Below are positions 7,239 to 14,500 of a DNA stretch of 37,295 nucleotides, piece after piece. Positions within the stretch are counted from its first letter, which is position 1; each line of letters starts with the position of its first letter. Below the pieces are notes generated by a model, which did no database searches, was not told the DNA's origin, and saw only the letters and a program-made list of their open reading frames with translations. The DNA comes from an uncultured Clostridia bacterium (GTDB lineage: Bacteria > Bacillota > Clostridia > Christensenellales > Pumilibacteraceae): NCBI GenBank assembly GCA_947627075.1, contig CANQUR010000002.1:1-37295 (forward strand). Reading direction: 5' to 3'. A program made the position numbers and the translations under genes.

Positions 7239-8231
7239 ATGGAATTAATGCAATCTATTCGTCAAAAAGCTAAAGCTTTGAAAAAGACAATTGTTCTTCC
7301 CGAAGGTGAAGAAGAAAGAAATATTCGCGCTGCCGAACAAATTACCAAGGAAGGCTTGGCTAATATTATTCTTGTAGGCAATGAGAATAAGATCAAATCC
7401 GTAGTTCCCGGCGTTTGCCTTAATGGGATAAGGGTTTTCGATCCCGCCAAAGAAGACCTTACAAAGTATATCACGACTTTGTACGAGGCTCGTAAAAACA
7501 AAGGAATGACCATGGAAACGGCTGCGCAACAAATAAAAGATGTATTGTATCTTGGCGTTTTAATGGTGAAATGCCATGACGCAGACGGTATGGTATCCGG
7601 TTCTATTCATGCGACCGGTGATGTCCTTCGTCCGGCATTGCAGATAATCAAGACCGCACCGGGGATCAATACCGTAAGCAGTTGCTTCATTATGGTACTT
7701 CCCGAAAATTGCAATTACGGAGAAAATCACATAATGGTATTCGGTGACTGCGCCGTAAATCCGTGCCCGACAGCAGAACAGCTTGCCGATATAGCAATAT
7801 CGAGTGCCCAAACGGCTAAAAATGTAGCCGGAATATCTCCTAAAGTAGCAATGCTTTCTTTCTCGACAAAAGGTTCGGCAAAACATGAACTCGTAGATAA
7901 AGTTACAGCTGCAACGGCTTTGGTAAAAAATAATGCTCCCGACCTTTGCGTTGACGGAGAATTGCAACTTGATGCGGCGCTTGTAGAAAAAGTTGCTGCG
8001 CTCAAGGCTCCCGGAAGTAATGTTGCCGGCAAAGCAAATGTATTGATTTTCCCCGATCTTCAAGCGGGAAATATCGGATATAAACTTGTACAAAGATTAG
8101 CAGGTGCTGAGGCAGTAGGTCCTATTTGCCAAGGTTTCAATATGCCGGTCAACGATCTCAGCCGCGGATGTTCTGTAGAGGACATTGTCAATGTTGTTTC
8201 CATTACGGCTTTGCAAACGGAAATAAAATAG
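7239..8231 (+). CDS. pta: Phosphate acetyltransferase
   Basis: Pta exchanges acetyl-CoA and phosphate for acetyl phosphate and CoA, the first half of the acetate fermentation pathway. The protein begins with KTIVLPEGEEERNIRAAE (about residues 16-33), typical of the short Pta family. It also carries DADGMVSGSIHATGDVLRPAL near 113-133 and the C-terminal NVLIFPDLQAGNIGYKLVQRLAGAEA near 268-293. The 330-residue length is that of the short form without a regulatory N-terminal domain. AAGGAG precedes the ATG, and the promoter at 7149 drives it. It lies 12 nt upstream of ackA, the classic operon. Confidence 0.97.
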   Translation: MELMQSIRQKAKALKKTIVLPEGEEERNIRAAEQITKEGLANIILVGNENKIKSVVPGVCLNGIRVFDPAKEDLTKYITTLYEARKNKGMTMETAAQQIKDVLYLGVLMVKCHDADGMVSGSIHATGDVLRPALQIIKTAPGINTVSSCFIMVLPENCNYGENHIMVFGDCAVNPCPTAEQLADIAISSAQTAKNVAGISPKVAMLSFSTKGSAKHELVDKVTAATALVKNNAPDLCVDGELQLDAALVEKVAALKAPGSNVAGKANVLIFPDLQAGNIGYKLVQRLAGAEAVGPICQGFNMPVNDLSRGCSVEDIVNVVSITALQTEIK

Positions 8232-8243
8232 GAGAAATTAGGA

Positions 8244-9434
8244 ATGAAAATATTAGTAATAAATGCAGGAAGTTCTTCTCTTAAGTATCAACTCATTAAT
8301 ATGGAGGATGAAAGCGTAATTGCAAAAGGTCTTTGCGAACGTATCGGTATAGACGGTTCGGTGCTTACGCACAAGACTTCCAAAGGAGAATTTGTTATCA
8401 ATGAGCCCATGCCGACGCATGTTGAAGCGATAAGCCTTGTTCTTGATGCTCTCGTGGATAAAAAACACGGTGTCATTAAATCAATGGATGAAATTTCAGC
8501 TGTTGGACATAGGGTAGTGCACGCAGCGGAAGATTTTACTTGCAGTCAACTTATTACCGAAGATGTTATGAAGGCGATAGAACATAACATAGATTTGGCT
8601 CCTTTGCATCAACCTGCGAATATAATGGGAATAAGAGCCTGTCAAAAAGTTATGCCAAAGGCTCCTATGGTAGCTGTTTTCGATAATACTTTTCACTCTA
8701 CTATGCCCGATTATGCGTATATGTATGGTGTACCTTATGAAGATTATAAGAATTTCCGTGTCCGTAAATACGGTTTCCATGGCACAAGTCATCTCTTTGT
8801 AAGTGGCGAGGCTGAAAAACTTCTCGGCAGAAAGGGCAAGATAATAGTATGCCATCTCGGCAATGGTGCAAGCATCAGCGCCGTAAAAGATGGTAAATGT
8901 ATAGATACTTCCATGGGACTTACTCCGCTGGAGGGCTTGATTATGGGAACTCGTTGCGGCGATTTGGATCCGGCGGTTTTGGAATATCTTTCAGACAAGA
9001 AAGGCATGGATATTCATGAGATAACTTCTTATCTCAACAAAAAGAGCGGCGTATTAGGCATCAGCGGTGTAAGCAGTGACTTCAGAGATCTTCTTGCGGG
9101 TATTGAAGCAGGAAACGATCGTTGCCGTCTTGCGCTCGATATGTTCTCTTACAGGGTGCTAAAATACGTAGGTTCTTATGTGGCTGCGCTCGGTGGACTC
9201 GATCTAATTGCTTTTACGGGTGGCATAGGAGAACATACGCCGGAAGTCAGAGAAAAAGTGCTTGACTCGCTTGCATTTATGGGTATGAAGTATGATAGGG
9301 AAAAGAACCTTAATCCCGGCAAAGGTAATGCGGTAAAGCTTTCCGTTGACGGCAGTAGTGCTATGGCGTATATCATTCCTACTAATGAAGAGCTTGTTAT
9401 TGCGCGTGAAACTCTTGCGCTTATAAGTAAGTGA
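8244..9434 (+). CDS. ackA: Acetate kinase
   Basis: AckA uses acetyl phosphate to make ATP and acetate. The ASKHA-fold signatures are all present: INAGSSSLKYQL at about 5-16, the KYGFHGTSH segment near 174-182, CHLGNGASISAVKDG near 203-217, MGTRCGDLDPA near 236-246, and FTGGIGEHTPEVRE near 325-338. The length of 396 residues is standard. A good ribosome site (AGGAGAAATTAGGA) precedes it. Its stop overlaps the GTG start of comFC (GTGA), which places comFC in the same transcript. It is cytoplasmic and pairs with Pta for substrate-level phosphorylation, pointing to fermentative metabolism. Confidence 0.97.
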   Translation: MKILVINAGSSSLKYQLINMEDESVIAKGLCERIGIDGSVLTHKTSKGEFVINEPMPTHVEAISLVLDALVDKKHGVIKSMDEISAVGHRVVHAAEDFTCSQLITEDVMKAIEHNIDLAPLHQPANIMGIRACQKVMPKAPMVAVFDNTFHSTMPDYAYMYGVPYEDYKNFRVRKYGFHGTSHLFVSGEAEKLLGRKGKIIVCHLGNGASISAVKDGKCIDTSMGLTPLEGLIMGTRCGDLDPAVLEYLSDKKGMDIHEITSYLNKKSGVLGISGVSSDFRDLLAGIEAGNDRCRLALDMFSYRVLKYVGSYVAALGGLDLIAFTGGIGEHTPEVREKVLDSLAFMGMKYDREKNLNPGKGNAVKLSVDGSSAMAYIIPTNEELVIARETLALISK

Positions 9435-10141
9435 GTATAAAGAGCATTCTTCTTCAAATGTTTTATCCGCAAAACATAAAATGTGCCGTTTGCGGAAAAG
9501 ATATGTTTGAAGAAAACAGATACGAGATATGCAGCGGATGTTCGCTTAAAGCGAATATCCGCTTTTGTCCAAAATGCGGTAGAGCAGTAGGCGAAACAAC
9601 CATATATTGCGATGATTGTATGAACCATGGACGCAATTTTTTGCAAGCACGGGCTCCGTTTATATATGAAGGGAAAGCACGTAACTTGGTTCATAGATTG
9701 AAATATGGCGGAGAAAGATATTTGGCAAAAGTTATGGCACAATATTTGGCAGACGAATATTATAAAAATAATTGGTGTGTTGATATTGTAACTTATGTGC
9801 CTATGCATCCTAAAAAAGAACGGACGAGAGAATATAATCAAGCTTATTGGATAGCAAAAGAGCTTTCTCAAATTATAAAGATCCCGCTTGTAACTACATT
9901 GACAAGAATAAAATACTCGGAAAATTTTGCTAAATTGAGTAGGAGCGATAGATTTAAGGAAGCCGAAAATAGTTTTGTTGCTAATGATAATTTCAAAAAG
10001 AAAAAAATTTTGCTTGTAGATGACGTGTTTACTACAGGTGCAACTACAGAAAGCTGTTCCAAAGAACTTAAAAAGAAAGGTGCTCTCGAGATATATGTGC
10101 TTACTTTTTGTACGGGAATGTGTAAACCCGAATTATATTGA
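9431..10141 (+). CDS. comFC: ComFC-family phosphoribosyltransferase-like protein
   Basis: ComFC proteins are needed for DNA uptake or recombination in transformable bacteria, although their biochemistry is not settled. The N-terminus carries four CxxC pairs (C18/C21, C34/C37, C46/C49, C60/C63), the usual zinc-binding head. The PRPP-binding motif ILLVDDVFTTGAT is at 193-205. The length of 236 residues is normal. The likely start is GTG at 9431, overlapping the ackA stop; ATGs further in would cut into the zinc region. The stop forms the first base of a 25-bp palindrome. Other competence genes are not in this window, so competence itself cannot be claimed. Confidence 0.9.
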   Translation: MSIKSILLQMFYPQNIKCAVCGKDMFEENRYEICSGCSLKANIRFCPKCGRAVGETTIYCDDCMNHGRNFLQARAPFIYEGKARNLVHRLKYGGERYLAKVMAQYLADEYYKNNWCVDIVTYVPMHPKKERTREYNQAYWIAKELSQIIKIPLVTTLTRIKYSENFAKLSRSDRFKEAENSFVANDNFKKKKILLVDDVFTTGATTESCSKELKKKGALEIYVLTFCTGMCKPELY

Positions 10142-10165
10142 CTGTTTATGTCTGACATAAACAGT
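10141..10165. repeat. Dispersed palindrome, copy 3: perfect 25-bp intergenic copy after comFC
   Basis: The arms ACTGTTTATGTC and GACATAAACAGT are exact reverse complements around T10153. This is the only copy outside a gene and the most complete. It begins on the last base of the comFC stop and ends 57 nt before the thrS -35 box. It could form a hairpin in RNA, but no T-run follows directly, so an ordinary terminator is unlikely. Confidence 0.9.
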
Positions 10166-10221
10166 GAGAAATGGGAATTTTTTGCTTGTAAAAGTTTATT
10201 TATAAAAATAACTAAAAACTG

Positions 10222-10250
10222 TTGACAAATTCGATTTTCAAGGTTATAAT
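10222..10250 (+). promoter_or_regulatory. thrS promoter
   Basis: A consensus -35 box TTGACA (10222-10227) and a consensus -10 box TATAAT (10245-10250) are separated by exactly 17 nt. Transcription should begin near 10257 and run into the T-box leader. Confidence 0.88.
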
Positions 10251-10271
10251 AATATCGTAGTAAAATTTCTT

Positions 10272-10470
10272 AAGAAGGGACAAGTAATTTTAGTTTTAAG
10301 TTTACAGAGAGTGTCGGATGCTGGGATCGACATAACAACACTAAACATGAAACCACCCTTTATGGAAGCGATTCGGCGTAATCCGATAAAATGAGGTATG
10401 CCTTATTGGCGTACGAAATAAGGTGGAATCACGGTAAATATCGTCCTTAACGTTTGTTAAGGATTTTTTT
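10272..10470 (+). promoter_or_regulatory. T-box riboswitch (threonine) upstream of thrS
   Basis: The leader senses uncharged tRNA-Thr and controls readthrough into thrS. The T-box proper, AGGTGGAATCACGG, is at 10421-10434, and its tRNA-binding bulge UGGA (10424-10427) fits a discriminator U, as in Bacillota tRNA-Thr. Stem I runs from the AAGGG near 10275 to CCCTT near 10357, with an inner TGTCG/CGACA stem. The likely specifier is ACU at 10340-10342, with ACA at 10338-10340 as the alternative; both are Thr codons. The terminator stem is TCCTTAAC (10444-10451) with GTTAAGGA (10456-10463), followed by seven Ts. The stretch between comFC and thrS is fully explained by the palindrome, promoter and this leader. 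Confidence 0.93.
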
Positions 10471-10486
10471 ATAGGAGAAAATTAAA

Positions 10487-12430
10487 ATGGATATCAAAGT
10501 TACATTAAAAGATAATTCGGTCATTTCCGTTCCGCAGAACAGCACCATATTAGAGCTTCTTCCTAAAATAAGCGAGGGGCTTGCTCGAGCGGCATTGATT
10601 GCAAAAGTGGATGATAAACTTGTAGATTTGACTTACAAATTGAATAATGATTGTAAGCTCGAGGTTTTGACATTTAAGGATGAGGAGGGTCGCAATGCCT
10701 ACAGGCATACCGCCGCTCATATTTTAGCACAAGCGGTAAAAAATATTTATCCGAATGCAAAACTGGCAATCGGTCCAAGTATAGCAAATGGCTTTTATTA
10801 TGATTTCGACTTTGCGTCTCCGATAACGGTAGATGATTTCGAACTTATCGAGAAGGAAATGCAAGCTATCATAAAGGCTGATTTTCCTATAGAAAGATTA
10901 AACGTTTCTCGAAAATCCGCCATAACTCAAATGAGAGGTTTTGACGAGCCGTACAAGATACAACTTATAGACGATCTTCCCAATGATTCGGAATTGACTT
11001 TTTATCGCCAAGGGCAATTTGTGGATTTGTGTCGCGGACCTCATTTGGTAAGTACAGGCAAAGTCAAATTTATAAAATTAACGCAAATAGCCGGCGCATA
11101 TTGGCGAGGCAATGAAAAGAATAAAATGCTTACGAGGATCTATGGTACTGCCTTCGATAAAAAATCCGATCTTACCGAATATCTCGAAAAGCTTGAGGAA
11201 GCGAAGCGTCGTGACCATAATAAGTTAGGCAGAGAACTCGGATATTTCATGACAGAAGAAAAAATCGGACAAGGACTGCCTTTGCTTATGCCAAAGGGCG
11301 CCAAACTTTTTCAAATACTTCAACGTTTCGTTGAGGATGAGGAAGAACGCAGAGGCTATCAACTAACAAAAACACCATCTTTTGCAAAGAGCGATCTTTA
11401 TAAGATAAGTGGACATTGGGATCATTATCTTGATAAAATGTTTGTTTTGGGTGATCCCGAAAGCGATGACGAAGTATTTGCGTTGAGACCTATGACTTGT
11501 CCGTTTCAATATATGATATATAGAAATGGACTTAAAAGCTATAGGGATTTGCCTATAAGGTACAATGAAACGTCGCCGCTGTTTCGTAAAGAAGCTTCGG
11601 GTGAAATGCATGGTCTTATAAGAGTGAGACAATTCCATTTGAGCGATGGGCATCTTATATGTACTCCCGAACAACTTGAAGAAGAATTTAAGGGTTGCTT
11701 TGAATTGAGCTATTATTTTTTGCAATGCCTTGGTATGATAGATGACGTATTTTTCAGATTCTCAAAATGGGATGAAAATGATCGTGAAAAATATATAGGC
11801 AGTCCGGAAGAGTGGAACAGAGCCGAAGCGCTGATGAAAAAAATTCTCGATCATCTCGGTATCAAATATATTGAAGCTAAGGGAGAAGCTGCATTTTACG
11901 GTCCTAAACTCGATATTCAATGTCGCAATGTTTATGGAAAGGAAGATACGCTTATGACCATTCAAGTCGATATGTTCCTCAGCGAAAAATTCGACATGTG
12001 GTATGTCGATGCCGATGGAGAAAAGAAGCATCCGTATATAATCCATCGTAGTGCATTCGGCTGCTATGAGCGAATGATGGCTATGCTTATCGAAAAATAT
12101 GCAGGAGCTTTGCCGTTGTGGATGAGCCCTGTTCAGGTAAAGATAATGTCGCTTACGGACAGAACTATCGATGATGTAAAACTTTTGCGCGACGAACTTG
12201 CAAGAGAAGGTCTGAGATGCGAGATAGATGTAAGAAGTGAAAAAATAGGCTATAAGATCAGAGAAGCTCAAATGGAAAAAGTTCCGTATATGATCATTAT
12301 CGGTGACAAAGAAAAGGATTCGGGAGTTATCTCGGTAAGGTCTCGCAATAACGGCGACCTCGGACAGATGACTAAATCGGAGTTTTTAGCTAAATTAAAG
12401 GACGAAATCGATAAAAAAGTTTGCAAGTAA
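10487..12430 (+). CDS. thrS: Threonyl-tRNA synthetase
   Basis: ThrRS charges tRNA-Thr. The 647 residues show, in order, a TGS domain (about 1-62), the editing domain with HTAAH and the later CRGPH, the class II catalytic core and an anticodon-binding domain from about 545. The core is the variant with RPMTCPFQYMIYR and GEMHGLIRVRQFHLSDGH, a type I know from many Clostridia. The Cys of TCPF, the His of SDGH and the His of IIHRSAFGCYER are the expected zinc ligands. AGGAG lies before the ATG. Expression is set by the thr T-box immediately upstream. Confidence 0.97.
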   Translation: MDIKVTLKDNSVISVPQNSTILELLPKISEGLARAALIAKVDDKLVDLTYKLNNDCKLEVLTFKDEEGRNAYRHTAAHILAQAVKNIYPNAKLAIGPSIANGFYYDFDFASPITVDDFELIEKEMQAIIKADFPIERLNVSRKSAITQMRGFDEPYKIQLIDDLPNDSELTFYRQGQFVDLCRGPHLVSTGKVKFIKLTQIAGAYWRGNEKNKMLTRIYGTAFDKKSDLTEYLEKLEEAKRRDHNKLGRELGYFMTEEKIGQGLPLLMPKGAKLFQILQRFVEDEEERRGYQLTKTPSFAKSDLYKISGHWDHYLDKMFVLGDPESDDEVFALRPMTCPFQYMIYRNGLKSYRDLPIRYNETSPLFRKEASGEMHGLIRVRQFHLSDGHLICTPEQLEEEFKGCFELSYYFLQCLGMIDDVFFRFSKWDENDREKYIGSPEEWNRAEALMKKILDHLGIKYIEAKGEAAFYGPKLDIQCRNVYGKEDTLMTIQVDMFLSEKFDMWYVDADGEKKHPYIIHRSAFGCYERMMAMLIEKYAGALPLWMSPVQVKIMSLTDRTIDDVKLLRDELAREGLRCEIDVRSEKIGYKIREAQMEKVPYMIIIGDKEKDSGVISVRSRNNGDLGQMTKSEFLAKLKDEIDKKVCK

Positions 12431-12443
12431 CGCATTAAAACGT

Positions 12444-12472
12444 TTGACAAACCAATAATATAGTCGTATAAT
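12444..12472 (+). promoter_or_regulatory. infC-rpmI-rplT promoter
   Basis: TTGACA (12444-12449) and TATAAT (12467-12472) are both perfect consensus boxes at 17 nt spacing. The promoter starts only 14 nt after the thrS stop, so the ribosomal operon has its own strong promoter. Confidence 0.9.
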
Positions 12473-12481
12473 ATAAAAGTT

Positions 12482-12607
12482 GGAAGTAGATTTATCTCAC
12501 CAGTCGGGTTCACTCGGATTGGTAACGCAATAATATAGATATACGGTTTACGTTATTTATGAGCGGATGATTTTACTTCCGCTCATAATTTTGTTTGGAG
12601 GAATAAC
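12482..12607 (+). promoter_or_regulatory. L20-type leader (attenuator) of infC-rpmI-rplT
   Basis: The untranslated leader of about 130 nt holds two hairpins. The first pairs ACCAGTC with GATTGGT around a GC-rich inner stem near 12499-12523. The second has an 11-bp stem, TTATGAGCGGA (12557-12567) with TCCGCTCATAA (12578-12588), followed by TTTTGTTT, and so looks like a terminator or attenuator. In Bacillota the L20 protein binds such leaders and represses its own operon. I infer the same here from position and structure and have not matched it to a covariance model. Confidence 0.65.
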
Positions 12608-13120
12608 ATCATTATTAAGGAAGTTGAAATAAACTACAAAATCACCGACCCGGCAATAAGAGTCATTGATGAAAGCGGAAATCAATTGGGTATTATGTCT
12701 GCGGCTCAAGCAAACAAGATCGCCGACGAAAAGAATCTCGATCTTGTGAAAATAAGCCCTACCGCCAATCCACCTGTTTGCAAGATCATGGATTATGGCA
12801 AATTTCGATTTGATAATGCTAAAAAAGAAAAAGATGCCAGAAAGAACCAAAAAGTTGCGGATCTAAAGGAAGTATGGCTGTCAATGACTATAGATACTCA
12901 TGATTTAGAGACTAAAGCAAAACAGGCTGCGAAGTTTTTGAGCAACGGAGATAAAGTAAAAGTATCCATAAGAATGCGCGGTCGCCAACAGGCACATGCT
13001 TCGCTTGGAGTCGAAGTTATGAATGAATTTTTTTCACTTATTGCAGATGTCGGGGAAATGAATAAAAAACCTTTGACCGAAGGTCGAAACATAATTATGA
13101 TTTTACAACCAAAAAAATAA
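12608..13120 (+). CDS. infC: Translation initiation factor IF-3, with a non-standard start codon
   Basis: IF-3 prevents early joining of ribosomal subunits and proofreads start codons. The sequence has SPTANPPVCKIMDYGKFRFD near residues 50-69 and the C-terminal RMRGRQQAHASLG segment, both diagnostic. No ATG, GTG or TTG lies in frame before TTG 12686, which would delete the first 26 residues. The GGAGG at 12597-12601 points to ATC 12608 or ATT 12611. I chose ATC because M-I-x-K then aligns with the usual IF-3 N-terminus, giving 170 residues. Rare AUU-type starts are well known for infC and allow IF-3 to repress itself. It is followed by rpmI 19 nt later. Confidence 0.93.
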   Translation: MIIKEVEINYKITDPAIRVIDESGNQLGIMSAAQANKIADEKNLDLVKISPTANPPVCKIMDYGKFRFDNAKKEKDARKNQKVADLKEVWLSMTIDTHDLETKAKQAAKFLSNGDKVKVSIRMRGRQQAHASLGVEVMNEFFSLIADVGEMNKKPLTEGRNIIMILQPKK

Positions 13121-13139
13121 AAACTCGGAGGAAATATAA

Positions 13140-13337
13140 ATGCCAAAAATGAAAGGACATAGCGGCGCTAAAAAGCGTTTTCGCGTAACAAAAAACGGGC
13201 GTATAAAAATTGCCCATCAAGGAAAGAACCATATTCTTACCAAAAAATCCAGCAAACGTAAAATGGGTTTGAGAAAAGGAGAATATATGTCTTCCAATAA
13301 GCAGAACAGAACTGTTCGCACCATGATTCAAAAGTAA
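13140..13337 (+). CDS. rpmI: 50S ribosomal protein L35
   Basis: This is a small, very basic ribosomal protein of 65 residues. The N-terminal PKMKGHSGAKKRFRVTKNG and the internal HILTKKSSKRKMGLRKGEYM are characteristic of L35. GGAGG precedes the ATG. It is the middle gene of the classic infC-rpmI-rplT operon and should share the L20-controlled leader. Confidence 0.97.
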   Translation: MPKMKGHSGAKKRFRVTKNGRIKIAHQGKNHILTKKSSKRKMGLRKGEYMSSNKQNRTVRTMIQK

Positions 13338-13352
13338 GGAGTGTGAGTTATT

Positions 13353-13706
13353 ATGAGAATTAAAAGGGCTGTAAACGCAGTTAAAAAACGAAGAAAGATA
13401 ATGAGATTGGCTAAGGGCTATTTCGGTTCAAAGTCAAGATCTTACCGTATTGCAAGAGAAGCGGTCATGAAGTCTCAAATGTATGCCTTCATTGGTCGCC
13501 GACAAAAGAAAAGACAATTCCGTCAACTTTGGATCGCACGTATAAATGCCGCTGCAAGGATAAACGGACTTTCTTACAGCAAATTTATGCATGGTCTTAA
13601 GGTCGCAGGTATTGATCTTAACAGAAAGGTGCTTGCAGATATCGCCGTCAATGATGCCGCTACTTTTGCCAAGCTTGCCGAGACGGCAGCAAATGCTTGT
13701 AAGTAA
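13353..13706 (+). CDS. rplT: 50S ribosomal protein L20
   Basis: L20 is needed early in 50S assembly and also represses its own operon in the bacteria where this has been tested. The N-terminal RIKRAVNAVKKRRKIMRLAKGYFGSKS and the RRQKKRQFRQLWIARINAA segment near residues 50-68 are diagnostic. The length of 117 residues is standard. A GGAGTG ribosome site lies upstream. A terminator follows directly. Confidence 0.97.
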   Translation: MRIKRAVNAVKKRRKIMRLAKGYFGSKSRSYRIAREAVMKSQMYAFIGRRQKKRQFRQLWIARINAAARINGLSYSKFMHGLKVAGIDLNRKVLADIAVNDAATFAKLAETAANACK

Positions 13707-13713
13707 ATTTTTT

Positions 13714-13741
13714 AAGCACCTATCAAAAAGGTGCTTTTTTT
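13714..13741 (+). terminator. Rho-independent terminator of infC-rpmI-rplT
   Basis: The stem AAGCACCT (13714-13721) pairs with AGGTGCTT (13729-13736) and is followed by Ts up to 13741. The next gene's ATG starts at 13742, so the only Shine-Dalgarno-like sequence for that gene (AAGGTG) lies inside the right arm of this hairpin. Confidence 0.88.
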
Positions 13742-14500
13742 ATGGATGTAATAATTTCTGAAGACAATAAGCTTTATAAAAGTGCAAATAAGCTTAAACA
13801 AAAAAAATATCGTGATATAAGCGGAGAATATTTGATCGAAGGGTATAGAGGCATTCTCGATACTCCCGATGAATATATTAAAACCATATTGGCATCCGAA
13901 AAATTTGATTGCAATCGATTGAACAAAAATAAGATCGTATATTTTTCGGATAAATTAATGAACAAATTAAGCTCTGCGGACAGTGCTCCGGGAGTGATTG
14001 CAATAGCTTATAAAAAGCCTCTGTCGGATCTTATTTCGAATCGAGTACTTTATCTTGACAGGATACGCGATCCGGGAAACATGGGTACTATCATTCGAAC
14101 CGCCGTCGCTACCGGATATGAGATAGTTTGCGATGATTGCGTTGATATTTATAATCCGAAAGTTGTGCGCAGTTGTGTATCCGCATTATCTAAAGCTGAT
14201 TTACACATAGGTAATTTTATTGACATTATTGCAAAAAAAGGTTACAATATAATAGGTGCCGCAATGGACGGCAAAAATATATTTGAAGATACAAAACGGT
14301 ATGATAAACTTTGTATCGTAATAGGCAATGAGGCAAACGGAATAAGAGAGGATATATTGAATAAGTGTAATTCGATTTGTACGATACCTATGGAAAATAT
14401 GGAATCTCTTAATGCTTCCGTCAGTGCCGGAGGTTTAATGTATTATTATAAATTTAATTGGAGGACAGTATGTCAGGACACAGCAAATGGGCGACCATAA
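13742..14500 (+). CDS. SpoU/TrmH-family RNA 2'-O-methyltransferase
   Basis: The product is a SPOUT-class methyltransferase that probably modifies rRNA or tRNA ribose; the exact target is not readable. The three SpoU motifs are clear: RDPGNMGTIIRTA at about 107-119, IVIGNEANGIRED near 197-209, and IPMENMESLNASVSAGGLMYY near 220-240. The N-terminus (MDVIISEDNKLYKSANKLKQKKYR) is the usual substrate-binding start and supports ATG 13742. That ATG abuts the rplT terminator, so translation on readthrough RNA would have its ribosome site in the hairpin. The length is 252 residues. The last 10 codons overlap yebC. Confidence 0.9.
   Translation: MDVIISEDNKLYKSANKLKQKKYRDISGEYLIEGYRGILDTPDEYIKTILASEKFDCNRLNKNKIVYFSDKLMNKLSSADSAPGVIAIAYKKPLSDLISNRVLYLDRIRDPGNMGTIIRTAVATGYEIVCDDCVDIYNPKVVRSCVSALSKADLHIGNFIDIIAKKGYNIIGAAMDGKNIFEDTKRYDKLCIVIGNEANGIREDILNKCNSICTIPMENMESLNASVSAGGLMYYYKFNWRTVCQDTANGRP

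Noticed and set aside
7560..8093. Long open frame on the minus strand opposite pta (177 codons)
   Set aside because: It is antisense to a clear pta, has no recognisable motif or ribosome site, and is cysteine- and tyrosine-rich in a way typical of shadow frames.
9176..9871. Long open frame on the minus strand across the ackA-comFC junction (231 codons)
   Set aside because: Both sense genes are certain; the antisense product is a composition artefact with no recognisable domain.
10141..10190. 25-bp palindrome as a simple Rho-independent terminator for comFC
   Set aside because: No T-run follows the stem directly (it reads GAGAAATGGG), and the same sequence recurs inside genes, so termination is not its likely main role.
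11762..12271. Long open frame on the minus strand opposite thrS (169 codons)
   Set aside because: It is fully inside thrS on the other strand, with no homology or ribosome site.
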